Positions 26,038 to 34,041 of a DNA stretch of 38,476 bases are shown here, in pieces (position 1 is the first letter of the stretch; each line of letters opens with the position of its first letter). Origin of the DNA: Clostridia bacterium. Its GTDB lineage: Bacteria > Bacillota > Clostridia > TANB77 > CAG-508. The stretch covers positions 1 to 38,476 of the forward strand of contig JAAVZQ010000008.1 in assembly GCA_022791735.1 (NCBI GenBank), in the 5' to 3' direction. Below the pieces are notes generated by a model that was not told where the DNA came from, searched no databases, and was given only the letters and a program-made list of their open reading frames with translations. The position numbers and the translations under genes were made by a program.

Positions 26038-26182
26038 GAATTCTTCAACTTATGTTTTGACCATCCTTCTCTTGTACGTTGATTGCTGAGGCTGTTAAGG
26101 CTTTGCCTGTTACAGCGTCAGTATGCAGAGCTGGAAAATTTATCGAGCAACAACGCTGCAAGATGCTGATTCTTGTTTGAAC
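26034..26182. repeat. Intergenic palindromic element 8
   Basis: 149 bp, arms GTTCGAATTC and CTTGTTTGAAC. The centre has a stem GAGGCTGTTAAGGC-TTT-GCCTGTTACAGCGTC that is repeated, with paired changes, in element 17. Forward; ends 1 nt before the secY stop codon. Confidence 0.72.
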
Positions 26183-26183
26183 T

Positions 26184-27506
26184 CTATTCTAAGAAGCCCT
26201 TATAGTGTCTCATAACAAGTTGAGACTCTAATTGGTTAACTATTTCTAGTGCAACACCAACTACGATTAATATAGATGTACCACCAAACGCAATATTTAA
26301 ACTTGTAAATCTAAGTAACATTGGAAGTATAGCTATTATTGCTAAATAAAATCCTCCAAACCATGTTAATTTAGATATTATTGAAGATAAATAATCTGTT
26401 GTTGGTTTTCCTGCTCTTATTCCTGGAATAAATCCACCTTGTCTTTTTATATTATTTGATACTTCTGCTGGATTAAATGTTGCAAGTGTATAAAAGAATG
26501 TAAATGCAACTATTAATACTAAGTATACTATGGCATTTACAATTGCATAGCTAAGTGGAACATTTGATGTAGATGTCGCTGCTGAAAATGTATATATTAC
26601 GTTCCAAAATCCAGTTTGTGAAGCTATTTCAGGGTTAAACATTGGTATTATTTGTGCAGGGAATGTTAAAAATGATGATGCAAAGATTATAGGTAAAACT
26701 CCTGCCATTGCTAATTTCAATGGTATATGAGTGCTTTGTCCACCATACATCTTTCTTCCTACTACTTTTTTAGCATATTGTACTGGTACACGTCTTTCTG
26801 CTTCTTGTACAAATACGACTGCTCCTACTAATATCATTGCTCCAATGATAACTCCTAATGCTGTTATCAATCCTGTTGTTGAAAATCCAGCTCCAGCTCC
26901 CATTATTAAGTTATATAAAGTTATAGCTGTACTTGGTAATCCTGCTAAAATACCTACGAAGATAATTACTGAAATACCGTTACCAATACCTTTTTCAGTA
27001 ATTTGGTCTCCTAACCACATAAGTATTGATGTACCACCTATTAGTGATACTACAAAAATAGCTGCTGTTAAGAAACTATTATCTACAAATATACCTGAAT
27101 TTTTGTATGCAAAGTAAATTCCTAAGCTTTCAATTAATGCTAGAACTACTGTAAGCATTTTTGTATATTTGTTTAGCTTTGCTCTACCTTCTGCCCCTTC
27201 TTCTTTAGAAAGTCTTTCTAAAGCTGGAATTACCATAGCAAGCAATTGTATAACAATTGATGCTGTGATATATGGGCTTATGCTCATTGCAAATAATGAA
27301 AGTCTTGAGAAAGCTCCTCCTGATATTAAATCTATTAGTCCTGTTATACCATTATTTCCTCCAAGAGCTTCACCTAGTGCAACACTGTCAACTCCTGGTA
27401 CTGTGATATAGCATCCTAATCTAAATATTACTATAAGTAATATAGTATATAATAATTTTTTTCTAACATCTGGCGTCTTTAAAGCATTTTTTATTGTTTG
27501 AAACAA
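26184..27506 (-). CDS. secY: Preprotein translocase subunit SecY
   Basis: The channel subunit of the Sec translocon, 440 residues with ten hydrophobic helices. N-terminal MFQTIKNALKTPDVRKKLL and the plug region GLIDLISGGAFSRLSLFAM are typical. The start is TTG at 27504-27506, directly after the L15 stop codon reached by the +1 reading; the ribosome binding site GAGGTGG lies inside the end of rplO. No in-frame CGG. Confidence 0.97.
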   Translation of the reverse strand: MFQTIKNALKTPDVRKKLLYTILLIVIFRLGCYITVPGVDSVALGEALGGNNGITGLIDLISGGAFSRLSLFAMSISPYITASIVIQLLAMVIPALERLSKEEGAEGRAKLNKYTKMLTVVLALIESLGIYFAYKNSGIFVDNSFLTAAIFVVSLIGGTSILMWLGDQITEKGIGNGISVIIFVGILAGLPSTAITLYNLIMGAGAGFSTTGLITALGVIIGAMILVGAVVFVQEAERRVPVQYAKKVVGRKMYGGQSTHIPLKLAMAGVLPIIFASSFLTFPAQIIPMFNPEIASQTGFWNVIYTFSAATSTSNVPLSYAIVNAIVYLVLIVAFTFFYTLATFNPAEVSNNIKRQGGFIPGIRAGKPTTDYLSSIISKLTWFGGFYLAIIAILPMLLRFTSLNIAFGGTSILIVVGVALEIVNQLESQLVMRHYKGFLE

Positions 27507-27942
27507 TTAAACCACCTCAATCTTTCCGGCCTGCAGCTTCAATTTTCTCTTTTGCTGTTTTTGTAAATCTTTTAGCTTTTACGTTTAATTTTTTGTCTAG
27601 CATGCCAGTTCCTAATATTACTATTCCGTCATTTATTTTACTGATTATTCCTTCTTTTAAAAGGCTTTCTGCTGTTACATCTGTACTTTCAGATTTATTA
27701 AGCATTGTAAGAGTTACTTCTATATGGTTTTTAGCATGAATGTTAGTAAATCCTCTTTTTGGTAATCTTCTATATAATGGAGTTTGACCACCTTCAAAAC
27801 CACGTCTAACTCCTCCACCTGATCTTGCTTTTTGTCCTTTATGTCCTCTACCAGATGTTTTACCAAGTCCAGAACCAACTCCACGTCCTACTCTTGTTCT
27901 TTTTTCTTTCTTTACAGCTGGTTTTAATTCTCCTAGTTTCAT
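27507..27942 (-). CDS. rplO: 50S ribosomal protein L15, one CGG +1 site near the end
   Basis: 144 residues, with GRGVGSGLGKTSGRGHKGQKARSGG at the start (residues about 20-44, shown here in part) and the C-terminal AKEKIEAAG. The in-frame CGG is codon 139 (27526-27528). Without a shift the protein ends GRKD at a TGA. Skipping C gives AAGGKIEVV and a TAA at 27507-27509; IEAAGGKVEV-like ends are typical of L15. The loss without the shift is small, and it is the only ribosomal protein with the site. The zero-frame TGA lies 10 nt before secY, the shifted TAA directly against it. Confidence 0.93.
27525..27528 (-). other. CGG +1 site in rplO
   Basis: GGC-CGGA-AAG. Shift gives Ala-Ala-Gly-Gly-Lys-Ile-Glu-Val-Val, the L15 C-terminus. 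Zero frame: Gly-Arg-Lys-Asp-stop. Confidence 0.85.
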
Positions 27943-28074
27943 TTTATGATTGCACCTCCTATTTCCTTTCTATTATTCTTATTCTTTTATTTTTTAGGGA
28001 AATGAATTTCCCTAAAAAACAAGGTTAATTTACGTTTAGCTGTGCATATTTGCTTTCGCTAATACACAATTTTC

Positions 28075-28566
28075 TTATAATATTTCTTCTACTTTTTTGC
28101 CTCTCTTTTTAGCAACTTGCTCTACAGTAAGCATGCTACTTAAAGCATTTATAGTAGCATAAACTACGTTTCTTGGATTGTTTGTTCCAATAACTTTAGT
28201 TCTAATATCTTTATATCCTGCAAGTTCAAGTACTGGTCTTACGCTTCCACCAGCTATAACTCCTGTACCTTTTGCAGCTGGTTTAAGCATTACTCTAGCT
28301 GAACCTGCTTCTCCTATAAATTCATGTGGTATAGTTGTTCCAACTATTGGAACTTCTACTAAGTTCTTCTTAGCATCTTGAATAGCTTTCTTTATAGCAT
28401 CAGGAACTTCTGCTGCTTTTCCAGAACCTACACCGATATGTCCTTTTTCATCACCAACAACAACTACTGCACTAAATCTAAAAGTTCTACCACCTTTAAC
28501 AACTTTTGCAACTCTGCTTATGGCAACTACTTTCTCTTTTAATTCTTGAGCGTTATTTTCTTCCAT
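28075..28566 (-). CDS. rpsE: 30S ribosomal protein S5
   Basis: 163 residues, double-stranded RNA-binding N-terminal half (VKGGRTFRFSAVVVVGDEKGHIGVG) and C-terminal GTGVIAGGSVRPVLELAG. Normally rpmD follows, but only 130 nt separate it from rplO and L30 is not there. Confidence 0.98.
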   Translation of the reverse strand: MEENNAQELKEKVVAISRVAKVVKGGRTFRFSAVVVVGDEKGHIGVGSGKAAEVPDAIKKAIQDAKKNLVEVPIVGTTIPHEFIGEAGSARVMLKPAAKGTGVIAGGSVRPVLELAGYKDIRTKVIGTNNPRNVVYATINALSSMLTVEQVAKKRGKKVEEIL

Positions 28567-28596
28567 AACCTTGGTTTTCCTCTCTTTCCTTTAATT

Positions 28597-28956
28597 TTAG
28601 AATTCTAGTCCTCCTTCACGTGCAGCTTCAGCAAGTTTTTTAACTACACCGTGATATATATATCCACTTCTATCAAAAACTACTGTCTTAATTTTCTTTT
28701 CTGTGGCTCTTTTAGCAATTAGTGTTCCTACTTCTTTTGCAGCTTCTTTATTTGAATGTTTTGTTTTTACTTCTTTATCCATTGTAGATGCAGAAGCTAA
28801 AGTCTTTCCTGCTACATCATCAATTATTTGTGCATAGATATTTGTATTGCTTCTATACATACATAATCTTGGACGTTCAGCTGTTCCAAAAATTTTTGTA
28901 CGAACTCTTTTATGTCTTCTTTCTCTTTCCATTTTTCTATCTGACTTAGATACCAT
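28597..28956 (-). CDS. rplR: 50S ribosomal protein L18
   Basis: 119 residues. RLCMYRSNTNIYAQIIDD and VVFDRSGYIYHGVVKKLAEAAREGGL are family blocks; L18 binds 5S rRNA. Palindromic element 9 lies directly upstream of its ribosome binding site. Confidence 0.98.
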   Translation of the reverse strand: MVSKSDRKMERERRHKRVRTKIFGTAERPRLCMYRSNTNIYAQIIDDVAGKTLASASTMDKEVKTKHSNKEAAKEVGTLIAKRATEKKIKTVVFDRSGYIYHGVVKKLAEAAREGGLEF

Positions 28957-28975
28957 TTTTTATTCTCCTTTCTTC

Positions 28976-29097
28976 AAAACTAATGAAAAACTTCGTCCTA
29001 CTGCGTCAAACTTCATTCAAAACCTTTCGACAACCACAAGGTTAGTCTCAAGATTTTTCACTTGTTTTCCTTATATTGCTCGTTTTTGATTAGTTTT
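28976..29097. repeat. Intergenic palindromic element 9
   Basis: 122 bp, arms AAAACTAATGAAAAACTTCG and CGTTTTTGATTAGTTTT. Tip AACC-ACAA-GGTT. Nearly identical to element 10. Reverse orientation. Confidence 0.85.
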
Positions 29098-29136
29098 AAC
29101 TTCTAATCAAGTTTTCTAACTTCTCACTTCTAAATA

Positions 29137-29676
29137 TTATTTCTTACCAGTCTTACCTTCTTTGCGACGTATAACTTCGTAGCTGTACTTAATTCCTTTT
29201 CCACCGTAAACTTCAGGTAATCTCTTTGTTCTTATCTCTGCTGCTGTTTGACCTACTAATTCTTTATCAATTCCTTTTACAATGATTGTATTTGGGTTTG
29301 GTACATCAAATGATATTCCTTGTGGTGCTTTATATACTATATTGTGAGAATATCCAAGTACTAAATTTAGGTCATTTCCTTGTTTTTGTACTCTGTAACC
29401 AACACCATTTACTTGTAATTCCTTTGTAAATTCTTCTTTTACACCTATTATCATGTTAGCAATTAATGTTCTTGTTAAACCATGTAAGCTCTTCATTTCT
29501 GTTTCATCGTTAGGTCTTTTAACTGTAACTTTTTTATCTTCAATTGTAACAATTAGGTTCTCATTTATATCTCTTTCTAAAGTTCCTTTTGGTCCTTTAA
29601 CTGAAACATGACTACCTTGAACATTAATTTCAACGCCTTCTGGTATTTCAATAGGATTGTTACCTATTCTTGACAT
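29137..29676 (-). CDS. rplF: 50S ribosomal protein L6
   Basis: 179 residues. MSRIGNNPIEIPEGVEI start, VNGVGYRVQKQGNDLNLVLGYSH, and the conserved VYGGKGIKYSYEVIRRKEGKTGKK end. Sits near the sarcin-ricin loop. TTCTAACTTCTA-like repeats flank the gene on both sides. Confidence 0.98.
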   Translation of the reverse strand: MSRIGNNPIEIPEGVEINVQGSHVSVKGPKGTLERDINENLIVTIEDKKVTVKRPNDETEMKSLHGLTRTLIANMIIGVKEEFTKELQVNGVGYRVQKQGNDLNLVLGYSHNIVYKAPQGISFDVPNPNTIIVKGIDKELVGQTAAEIRTKRLPEVYGGKGIKYSYEVIRRKEGKTGKK

Positions 29677-29729
29677 TTTATATTCATCTCCTTATTCTAA
29701 TCTCTAACTTCTAGTTTCTAACCTCTAGA

Positions 29730-30128
29730 TTACCATACATAAGCTAGAACTTCTCCTCCTAGTCCTACTTTTCTTGCTTCTTTATCTGTCATTATTCCTT
29801 TTGATGTAGATACGATAGCAATTCCTAAACCGTTCAAAACTTGTGGTAAATCTTCCTTAGAAGCATATACTCTTAATCCTGGTTTGCTTATTCTCTTTAT
29901 ACCATCGATAACTCTATTTCCTTTTTCATCGTACTTAAGAGTTACTCTTATTGTACCTTGAACATCATTTGATAGTTCTTCATAAGACTTTATATATCCC
30001 TCTTTAAATAATATATCGGCAATAGATAGTTTCATTTTTGATGCTGGTACATCAACTGTTTTATGTTTGCTACTATTTGCATTTCTTATTCTTGTTAGCA
30101 TATCTGCTATTGGATCAGTTGTGTTCAT
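29730..30128 (-). CDS. rpsH: 30S ribosomal protein S8
   Basis: 132 residues from ATG 30128 (MNTTDPIADMLTRIRNA), preferred over the ATG at 30155 because AGGAGGG fits the spacing and the length matches the family. The end SKGIMTDKEARKVGLGGEVLAYVW is diagnostic. S8 is a known autoregulator of the spc operon in other bacteria. Confidence 0.98.
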   Translation of the reverse strand: MNTTDPIADMLTRIRNANSSKHKTVDVPASKMKLSIADILFKEGYIKSYEELSNDVQGTIRVTLKYDEKGNRVIDGIKRISKPGLRVYASKEDLPQVLNGLGIAIVSTSKGIMTDKEARKVGLGGEVLAYVW

Positions 30129-30153
30129 ATTTCTTTTTCTCCCTCCTTCTCTC

Positions 30154-30275
30154 AAAACTAATGAAAAACTTCGTACTACTGTGTCAAACTTCGTTCAAAA
30201 CCTTTCGACAGCCACAAGGCTAGTCTCAAGATTTTTCACTTGTTTTCCTTGTATTACTCGTCTTTGATTAGTTTT
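30154..30275. repeat. Intergenic palindromic element 10
   Basis: 122 bp, arms AAAACTAATGAAAAACTTCG and CGTCTTTGATTAGTTTTA. Tip AGCC-ACAA-GGCT, one paired change from element 9. Reverse orientation, upstream of rpsH. Confidence 0.85.
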
Positions 30276-30329
30276 ATTTCTTAATCAAATTAAATATTTA
30301 TTTTTTAATACTCTTTAATTTTTCTCTTA

Positions 30330-30452
30330 AATTGGAATTAAAATTAGTTAGATGCTAGGCAAACAAATAAAAATTTTTGAAACTGTACTAGTGTACGTTG
30401 ATAAAATTTTTATGCAGTTTAACGACGCAGATGACTGATTTTAATTCTAATT
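30330..30452. repeat. Intergenic palindromic element 11
   Basis: 123 bp, arms AATTGGAATTAAAATTAG and CTGATTTTAATTCTAATT. Core GATGCTAGGCAAAC, CTGTACTAGTGTACGTTG tip, TTAACGACGCAGATGAC. Forward; ends 4 nt before the rpsZ stop codon. Confidence 0.85.
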
Positions 30453-30455
30453 CAA

Positions 30456-30641
30456 CTACCAGCTAGCTTTTTTCACCCCTGGAATTTCTCCTTTATGTGC
30501 TAATTCTCTAAAGCACACACGGCAAATTCCATATTTTCTAATATATGCATGTGGTCTACCACAAATCTTGCATCTGTTGTATTCTCTTGTTTTGAATTTC
30601 TGTGGTTTTTGTTGTTTGATTATCATTGACTTTTTTGCCAT
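30456..30641 (-). CDS. rpsZ: 30S ribosomal protein S14, type Z
   Basis: 61 residues with CKICGRPHAYIRKYGICRVC, the Cys4 zinc motif that marks the type Z form of Gram-positive bacteria. Lies between rplE and rpsH, as usual. Confidence 0.98.
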   Translation of the reverse strand: MAKKSMIIKQQKPQKFKTREYNRCKICGRPHAYIRKYGICRVCFRELAHKGEIPGVKKASW

Positions 30642-30676
30642 TTAGAATTTTCCTCCTTCTCTATATTTCTATTCGT

Positions 30677-30802
30677 AAAACTAATCAAAAGCGAGTATTG
30701 CTAGGAAAGCTAGGAAAATAACCGCAGACTAGGCTACCTGCCTGCCTAAGGATTATTTTACCGACGCTTAACAACGCAAGACAAAGCTTTTCATTAGTTT
30801 TT
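30677..30802. repeat. Intergenic palindromic element 12
   Basis: 126 bp, arms AAAACTAATCAAAAGCGAG and CTTTTCATTAGTTTTT. The right arm covers the last codons and stop of rplE. Core ATTGCTAGGAAAG and GCTTAACAACGCAAGAC. Forward. Confidence 0.84.
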
Positions 30803-31333
30803 AAAAGGCATACCTAGAAGAGTAAGTAACTCCTTTGCTTCTTCGTTTGATTTAGCAGTTGTAACAAATATGATATCCATACCTCTTAATTTATCGATTT
30901 TGTCATATTCTATTTCTGGGAATATTAATTGTTCTTTAATACCCATAGAGTAATTTCCCTTTCCATCAAATGATGTACCAGATACTCCTCTAAAATCTCT
31001 TATTCTTGGCATTGCTACATTAAATAGTTTGTATGCAAATTCATACATTTTTGTACTTCTTAAAGTTACTTTGCATCCTACATTTGCACCTTCTCTTAAT
31101 TTAAATGCAGCTATTGATTTTCTAGCTTTAGTAATGATTGGTTTTTGTCCTGTTATAGAACTTAAATCAGCCATAGCATTATCTAATGCCTTTGGATTAT
31201 CTCTTGTGTCTCCTAATCCTATATTTATAACTATCTTTTCTAATTTTGGAACTTCCATAACAGATTTATAGTTAAATTTTTTCATTAATGCTGGAATTGC
31301 TTCTTTTTCATATTGTTCTCTTAACTTTTCCAT
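30794..31333 (-). CDS. rplE: 50S ribosomal protein L5
   Basis: 179 residues. NIGLGDTRDNPKALDNAM, KPIITKARKSIAAFKLREG and the end AKELLTLLGMPFKN. Binds 5S rRNA. Its last codons form an arm of palindromic element 12. Confidence 0.98.
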   Translation of the reverse strand: MEKLREQYEKEAIPALMKKFNYKSVMEVPKLEKIVINIGLGDTRDNPKALDNAMADLSSITGQKPIITKARKSIAAFKLREGANVGCKVTLRSTKMYEFAYKLFNVAMPRIRDFRGVSGTSFDGKGNYSMGIKEQLIFPEIEYDKIDKLRGMDIIFVTTAKSNEEAKELLTLLGMPFKN

Positions 31334-31363
31334 AATCTTACAAATTCCTCCTTTCTAAATTAC

Positions 31364-31672
31364 TTATTTTAGTTTTGCACCGCATTTTCTACAAACACGT
31401 ACCTTTTCATCTTTTTCTATTTCATAACCTATTCTTGTAGGCTTATTACATTTAGGACATACCACGCTTAATTTACTACTATGAATAGCACATTCTACTG
31501 GTATTATTCCTCCCTCTTCGCCTTGCTTTTTAGGTTTTATATGTTTTTTTCTAATATTTACACCTTTTACGATGGCTTTTTCAGTTTTTGGTATAATCTC
31601 TAATACCTCTCCTTTTTTTCCTTTATCATTTCCTGATAGGACTTGAACTGTATCGCCTTTTTTGATTTTCAT
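31364..31672 (-). CDS. rplX: 50S ribosomal protein L24 with zinc ribbon
   Basis: 102 residues from ATG 31672 (MKIKKGDTVQVLSGNDKGKKG), chosen because AGAGGTG fits and the N-terminal extension is unusual for L24. KOW motif at the start; CPKC and CRKC near the end form a zinc ribbon often seen in Clostridia. Confidence 0.96.
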   Translation of the reverse strand: MKIKKGDTVQVLSGNDKGKKGEVLEIIPKTEKAIVKGVNIRKKHIKPKKQGEEGGIIPVECAIHSSKLSVVCPKCNKPTRIGYEIEKDEKVRVCRKCGAKLK

Positions 31673-31770
31673 ATTTATTCTCACCTCTTTTTTCTATAAG
31701 CGCATTTATAGCTACGTATTACTGCATTTTTAATGTGCTTTAATATACTTAGAATAACTTTCAAATTTTC

Positions 31771-31894
31771 AATTCAAACAAGAATTGTTATTTGGCTAGG
31801 CATTCGAGAAAGAAATACCGCAGGCGTGCTTTTTGCACGTTGAGGATTTTCTTTCGATGAACAACAACGCCAAATGGCGATTATTGTTTGAATT
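31771..31894. repeat. Intergenic palindromic element 13
   Basis: 124 bp. Arms AATTCAAACAAGAATTGTTA and CGATTATTGTTTGAATT; the right arm overlaps the rplN stop codon. Core TTTGGCTAGGCATTCG, TACCGCAGGCGTGC tip arm, AACAACGCCAAATGG. Forward. Confidence 0.87.
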
Positions 31895-32261
31895 ATAATA
31901 CCTCTGGAGCTAATGAAAGAATTTTCATATACTCCTTCTCTCTAAGTTCTCTGGCTACTGGACCAAATATACGAGTTCCTTTTGGTGTTCCATCATCACG
32001 GATTATAACTGCTGCGTTTTCGTCAAATTTGATATAAGATCCATCATGACGTCTTACACCTTTTTTGCTTCTAACTATAACAGCTTTTACAACATCACCT
32101 TTTTTTACAACTCCGCCTGGTGTAGCATCTTTAACAGAAGCAACTATTACGTCTCCTATTCCTGCATATCTTCTATATGAACCACCTAGACATCTAATGC
32201 ACATTATCTCTTTTGCACCAGTGTTGTCGGCTACTTTTAATATACTTTGTTGCTGTACCAT
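31893..32261 (-). CDS. rplN: 50S ribosomal protein L14
   Basis: 122 residues, with VADNTGAKEIMCIRCLGG and GTRIFGPVARELREKEYMKI. Elements lie on both sides of the gene. Confidence 0.98.
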   Translation of the reverse strand: MVQQQSILKVADNTGAKEIMCIRCLGGSYRRYAGIGDVIVASVKDATPGGVVKKGDVVKAVIVRSKKGVRRHDGSYIKFDENAAVIIRDDGTPKGTRIFGPVARELREKEYMKILSLAPEVL

Positions 32262-32281
32262 TCTTTTTTCCTCCCTTCCTT

Positions 32282-32406
32282 AAAATCAAATGAAAACCTT
32301 CGCATTACGGCGTCAATCTTCATTGTCAAATCCTCGATGTACAAACGTACTATCTGCGGTTTTCCAATTTTGATTTCCTTGTACTGCTCGCTTTTGATTT
32401 GATTTT
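32282..32406. repeat. Intergenic palindromic element 14
   Basis: 125 bp, arms AAAATCAAATGAAAACCTTCG and CGCTTTTGATTTGATTTT, tip GTAC-AAAC-GTAC. Reverse orientation; located upstream of the rplN ribosome binding site. Confidence 0.84.
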
Positions 32407-32452
32407 CGTTTTTTTATAATACTATCGATTTGATTTTCTATTATTTAATAAT

Positions 32453-32710
32453 CTATTTTTCTGCTTTTTCAAGTATTTCTACAACTCTCCATCTTTTTTG
32501 TTTAGATAAAGGTCTTGTTTCCATTACTTTTACTTTATCACCTATATGACATTCATTTTTCTCATCATGTGCTTTTAATTTGTATGTTCTTTTCATAGTC
32601 TTTCTATAAGTACTATGTCTAACGCTTGTTTCAACTGATACAACAACAGTCTTATCCATCTTATCAGAAGTTACTGTACCAATCATAACTTTACGAAGAT
32701 TTCTTTCCAT
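32453..32710 (-). CDS. rpsQ: 30S ribosomal protein S17
   Basis: 85 residues: IGTVTSDKMDKTVVVSVE, KVMETRPLSKQKRWRVVEI. Its ATG overlaps the rpmC stop by one nucleotide. Confidence 0.98.
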   Translation of the reverse strand: MERNLRKVMIGTVTSDKMDKTVVVSVETSVRHSTYRKTMKRTYKLKAHDEKNECHIGDKVKVMETRPLSKQKRWRVVEILEKAEK

Positions 32711-32925
32711 TAGTCATTATCTCCTTTCTTAGTAGCTTCTAATTCACGTTTTCTTAGGACTGTATTTATTCTAGCAATGTCTTTTTTTACTTCCTTAATT
32801 TTCATAGGATTATCAAGACCGTTTGTTGCTAGGCTAAATCTCAACTTAAACAATTCTGATTTTAATTCACCTAATTCTTTTTCAAGTTCTGGTGAAGACA
32901 TTTCAGTTATTTTATTCATCTTCAT
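32710..32925 (-). CDS. rpmC: 50S ribosomal protein L29
   Basis: 71 residues, helical hairpin: MSSPELEKELGELKSELFKL, NPMKIKEVKKDIARINTVLR. Lies at the peptide exit tunnel. Tightly packed between rplP and rpsQ. Confidence 0.97.
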   Translation of the reverse strand: MKMNKITEMSSPELEKELGELKSELFKLRFSLATNGLDNPMKIKEVKKDIARINTVLRKRELEATKKGDND

Positions 32926-33357
32926 CTACTTCTCACCACCTAAATCATTTTCTTTTGCTACAAATTTTGTACTTACTGGTAGTTTATTTGCAGCAAGTCT
33001 TAAAGCTTCTTTTGCTACATCTTCAGGTATACCAGATATTTCAAACATTACTCTTCCTGGTTTTACTTTTGCAACCCAATATTCAGGTGCTCCTTTACCT
33101 TTACCCATACGAGTTTCAGCAGGTTTCTTTGTAATCGGCTTATCTGGGAATATTTTTATCCAAACTTGCCCACCTCTTTTGATGTAACGTGTCATAGCAA
33201 TACGGGCAGCTTCTATTTGGTTTGACTTAATTAGAGCTGCTCCAGTTGCTTGAAGACCATATTCTCCATTAGTTACTGTTGTTCCTCTTGTTGCTTTTCC
33301 TCTATTTCTACCTTTTTGCATTTTTCTATATTTTGTTCTTTTTGGCATTAATGGCAT
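32926..33357 (-). CDS. rplP: 50S ribosomal protein L16
   Basis: 143 residues. MPLMPKRTKYRKMQKGRNRG and GRVMFEISGIPEDVAKEALR are typical. Start overlaps the rpsC stop (TAATG). No in-frame CGG. Confidence 0.98.
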   Translation of the reverse strand: MPLMPKRTKYRKMQKGRNRGKATRGTTVTNGEYGLQATGAALIKSNQIEAARIAMTRYIKRGGQVWIKIFPDKPITKKPAETRMGKGKGAPEYWVAKVKPGRVMFEISGIPEDVAKEALRLAANKLPVSTKFVAKENDLGGEK

Positions 33358-34022
33358 TATTCTTCCCCTCCTTGTCTAGCTTCAGTTTTTTTAGTTGGAA
33401 GAACTTCTCCTTTATATATCCAAACTTTTACACCTATTTTTCCATAAGTTGTATTAGCTTCATAGAAACCATAGTCTATATCAGCTCTTAAAGTTTGAAG
33501 TGGTATTGTACCTTCTTTATAGAATTCTGTTCTTGCCATATCAGCACCAGCAAGTCTTCCTGATACAGATGTCTTTATTCCTAAAGCACCTGCTTTCATA
33601 GCCTTTGCCATTGCTTGTTTCATTGCTCTTCTAAATGAAATTCTCTTTTCTAGTTGAGCACAGATACTTTCTGCAACTAATTGTGCATTAGTATCAATAT
33701 CTTTAACCTCAATTATATCTAACTTAACATCTTTTCCTATCATCTTTTGTAAGTCTGTTTTTAATGTCTCTACTAAAGCTCCACCTTTTCCTATTACTAA
33801 ACCTGGTTTTGCTGTATAAACATTAACTTTAACTAATTTAGTAGTTCTTTCAATAACAACTTTTGAAATACCACTAATAAATAATTTTTTCTTAACATAT
33901 TCACGGATTTTGTGGTCTTCTACTAAGTAATCAGAATAATTTTTCTTATCAGCATACCATTTTGAGTCCCAATCTTTGATTACACCAACTCTTAATCCAT
34001 GTGGATGCATTTTTTGTCCCAT
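33357..34022 (-). CDS. rpsC: 30S ribosomal protein S3
   Basis: 221 residues. MGQKMHPHGLRVGVIKDWDS, KH domain with VIGKGGALVETLK, and FRRAMKQAMAKAMKAGALGIK. Head protein near the mRNA entry site. Confidence 0.98.
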   Translation of the reverse strand: MGQKMHPHGLRVGVIKDWDSKWYADKKNYSDYLVEDHKIREYVKKKLFISGISKVVIERTTKLVKVNVYTAKPGLVIGKGGALVETLKTDLQKMIGKDVKLDIIEVKDIDTNAQLVAESICAQLEKRISFRRAMKQAMAKAMKAGALGIKTSVSGRLAGADMARTEFYKEGTIPLQTLRADIDYGFYEANTTYGKIGVKVWIYKGEVLPTKKTEARQGGEE

Positions 34023-34041
34023 AGTCTAATGTTCCTCCTTC

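Noticed and set aside
1191..27942. Frame breaks as sequencing errors or pseudogenes
   Set aside because: All breaks are the same one-base event at an in-frame CGG, all restore glycine, and none occurs in another phase. Essential genes are hit and active-site motifs remain. Errors cannot be excluded without reads, so this stays as the main alternative in the finding.
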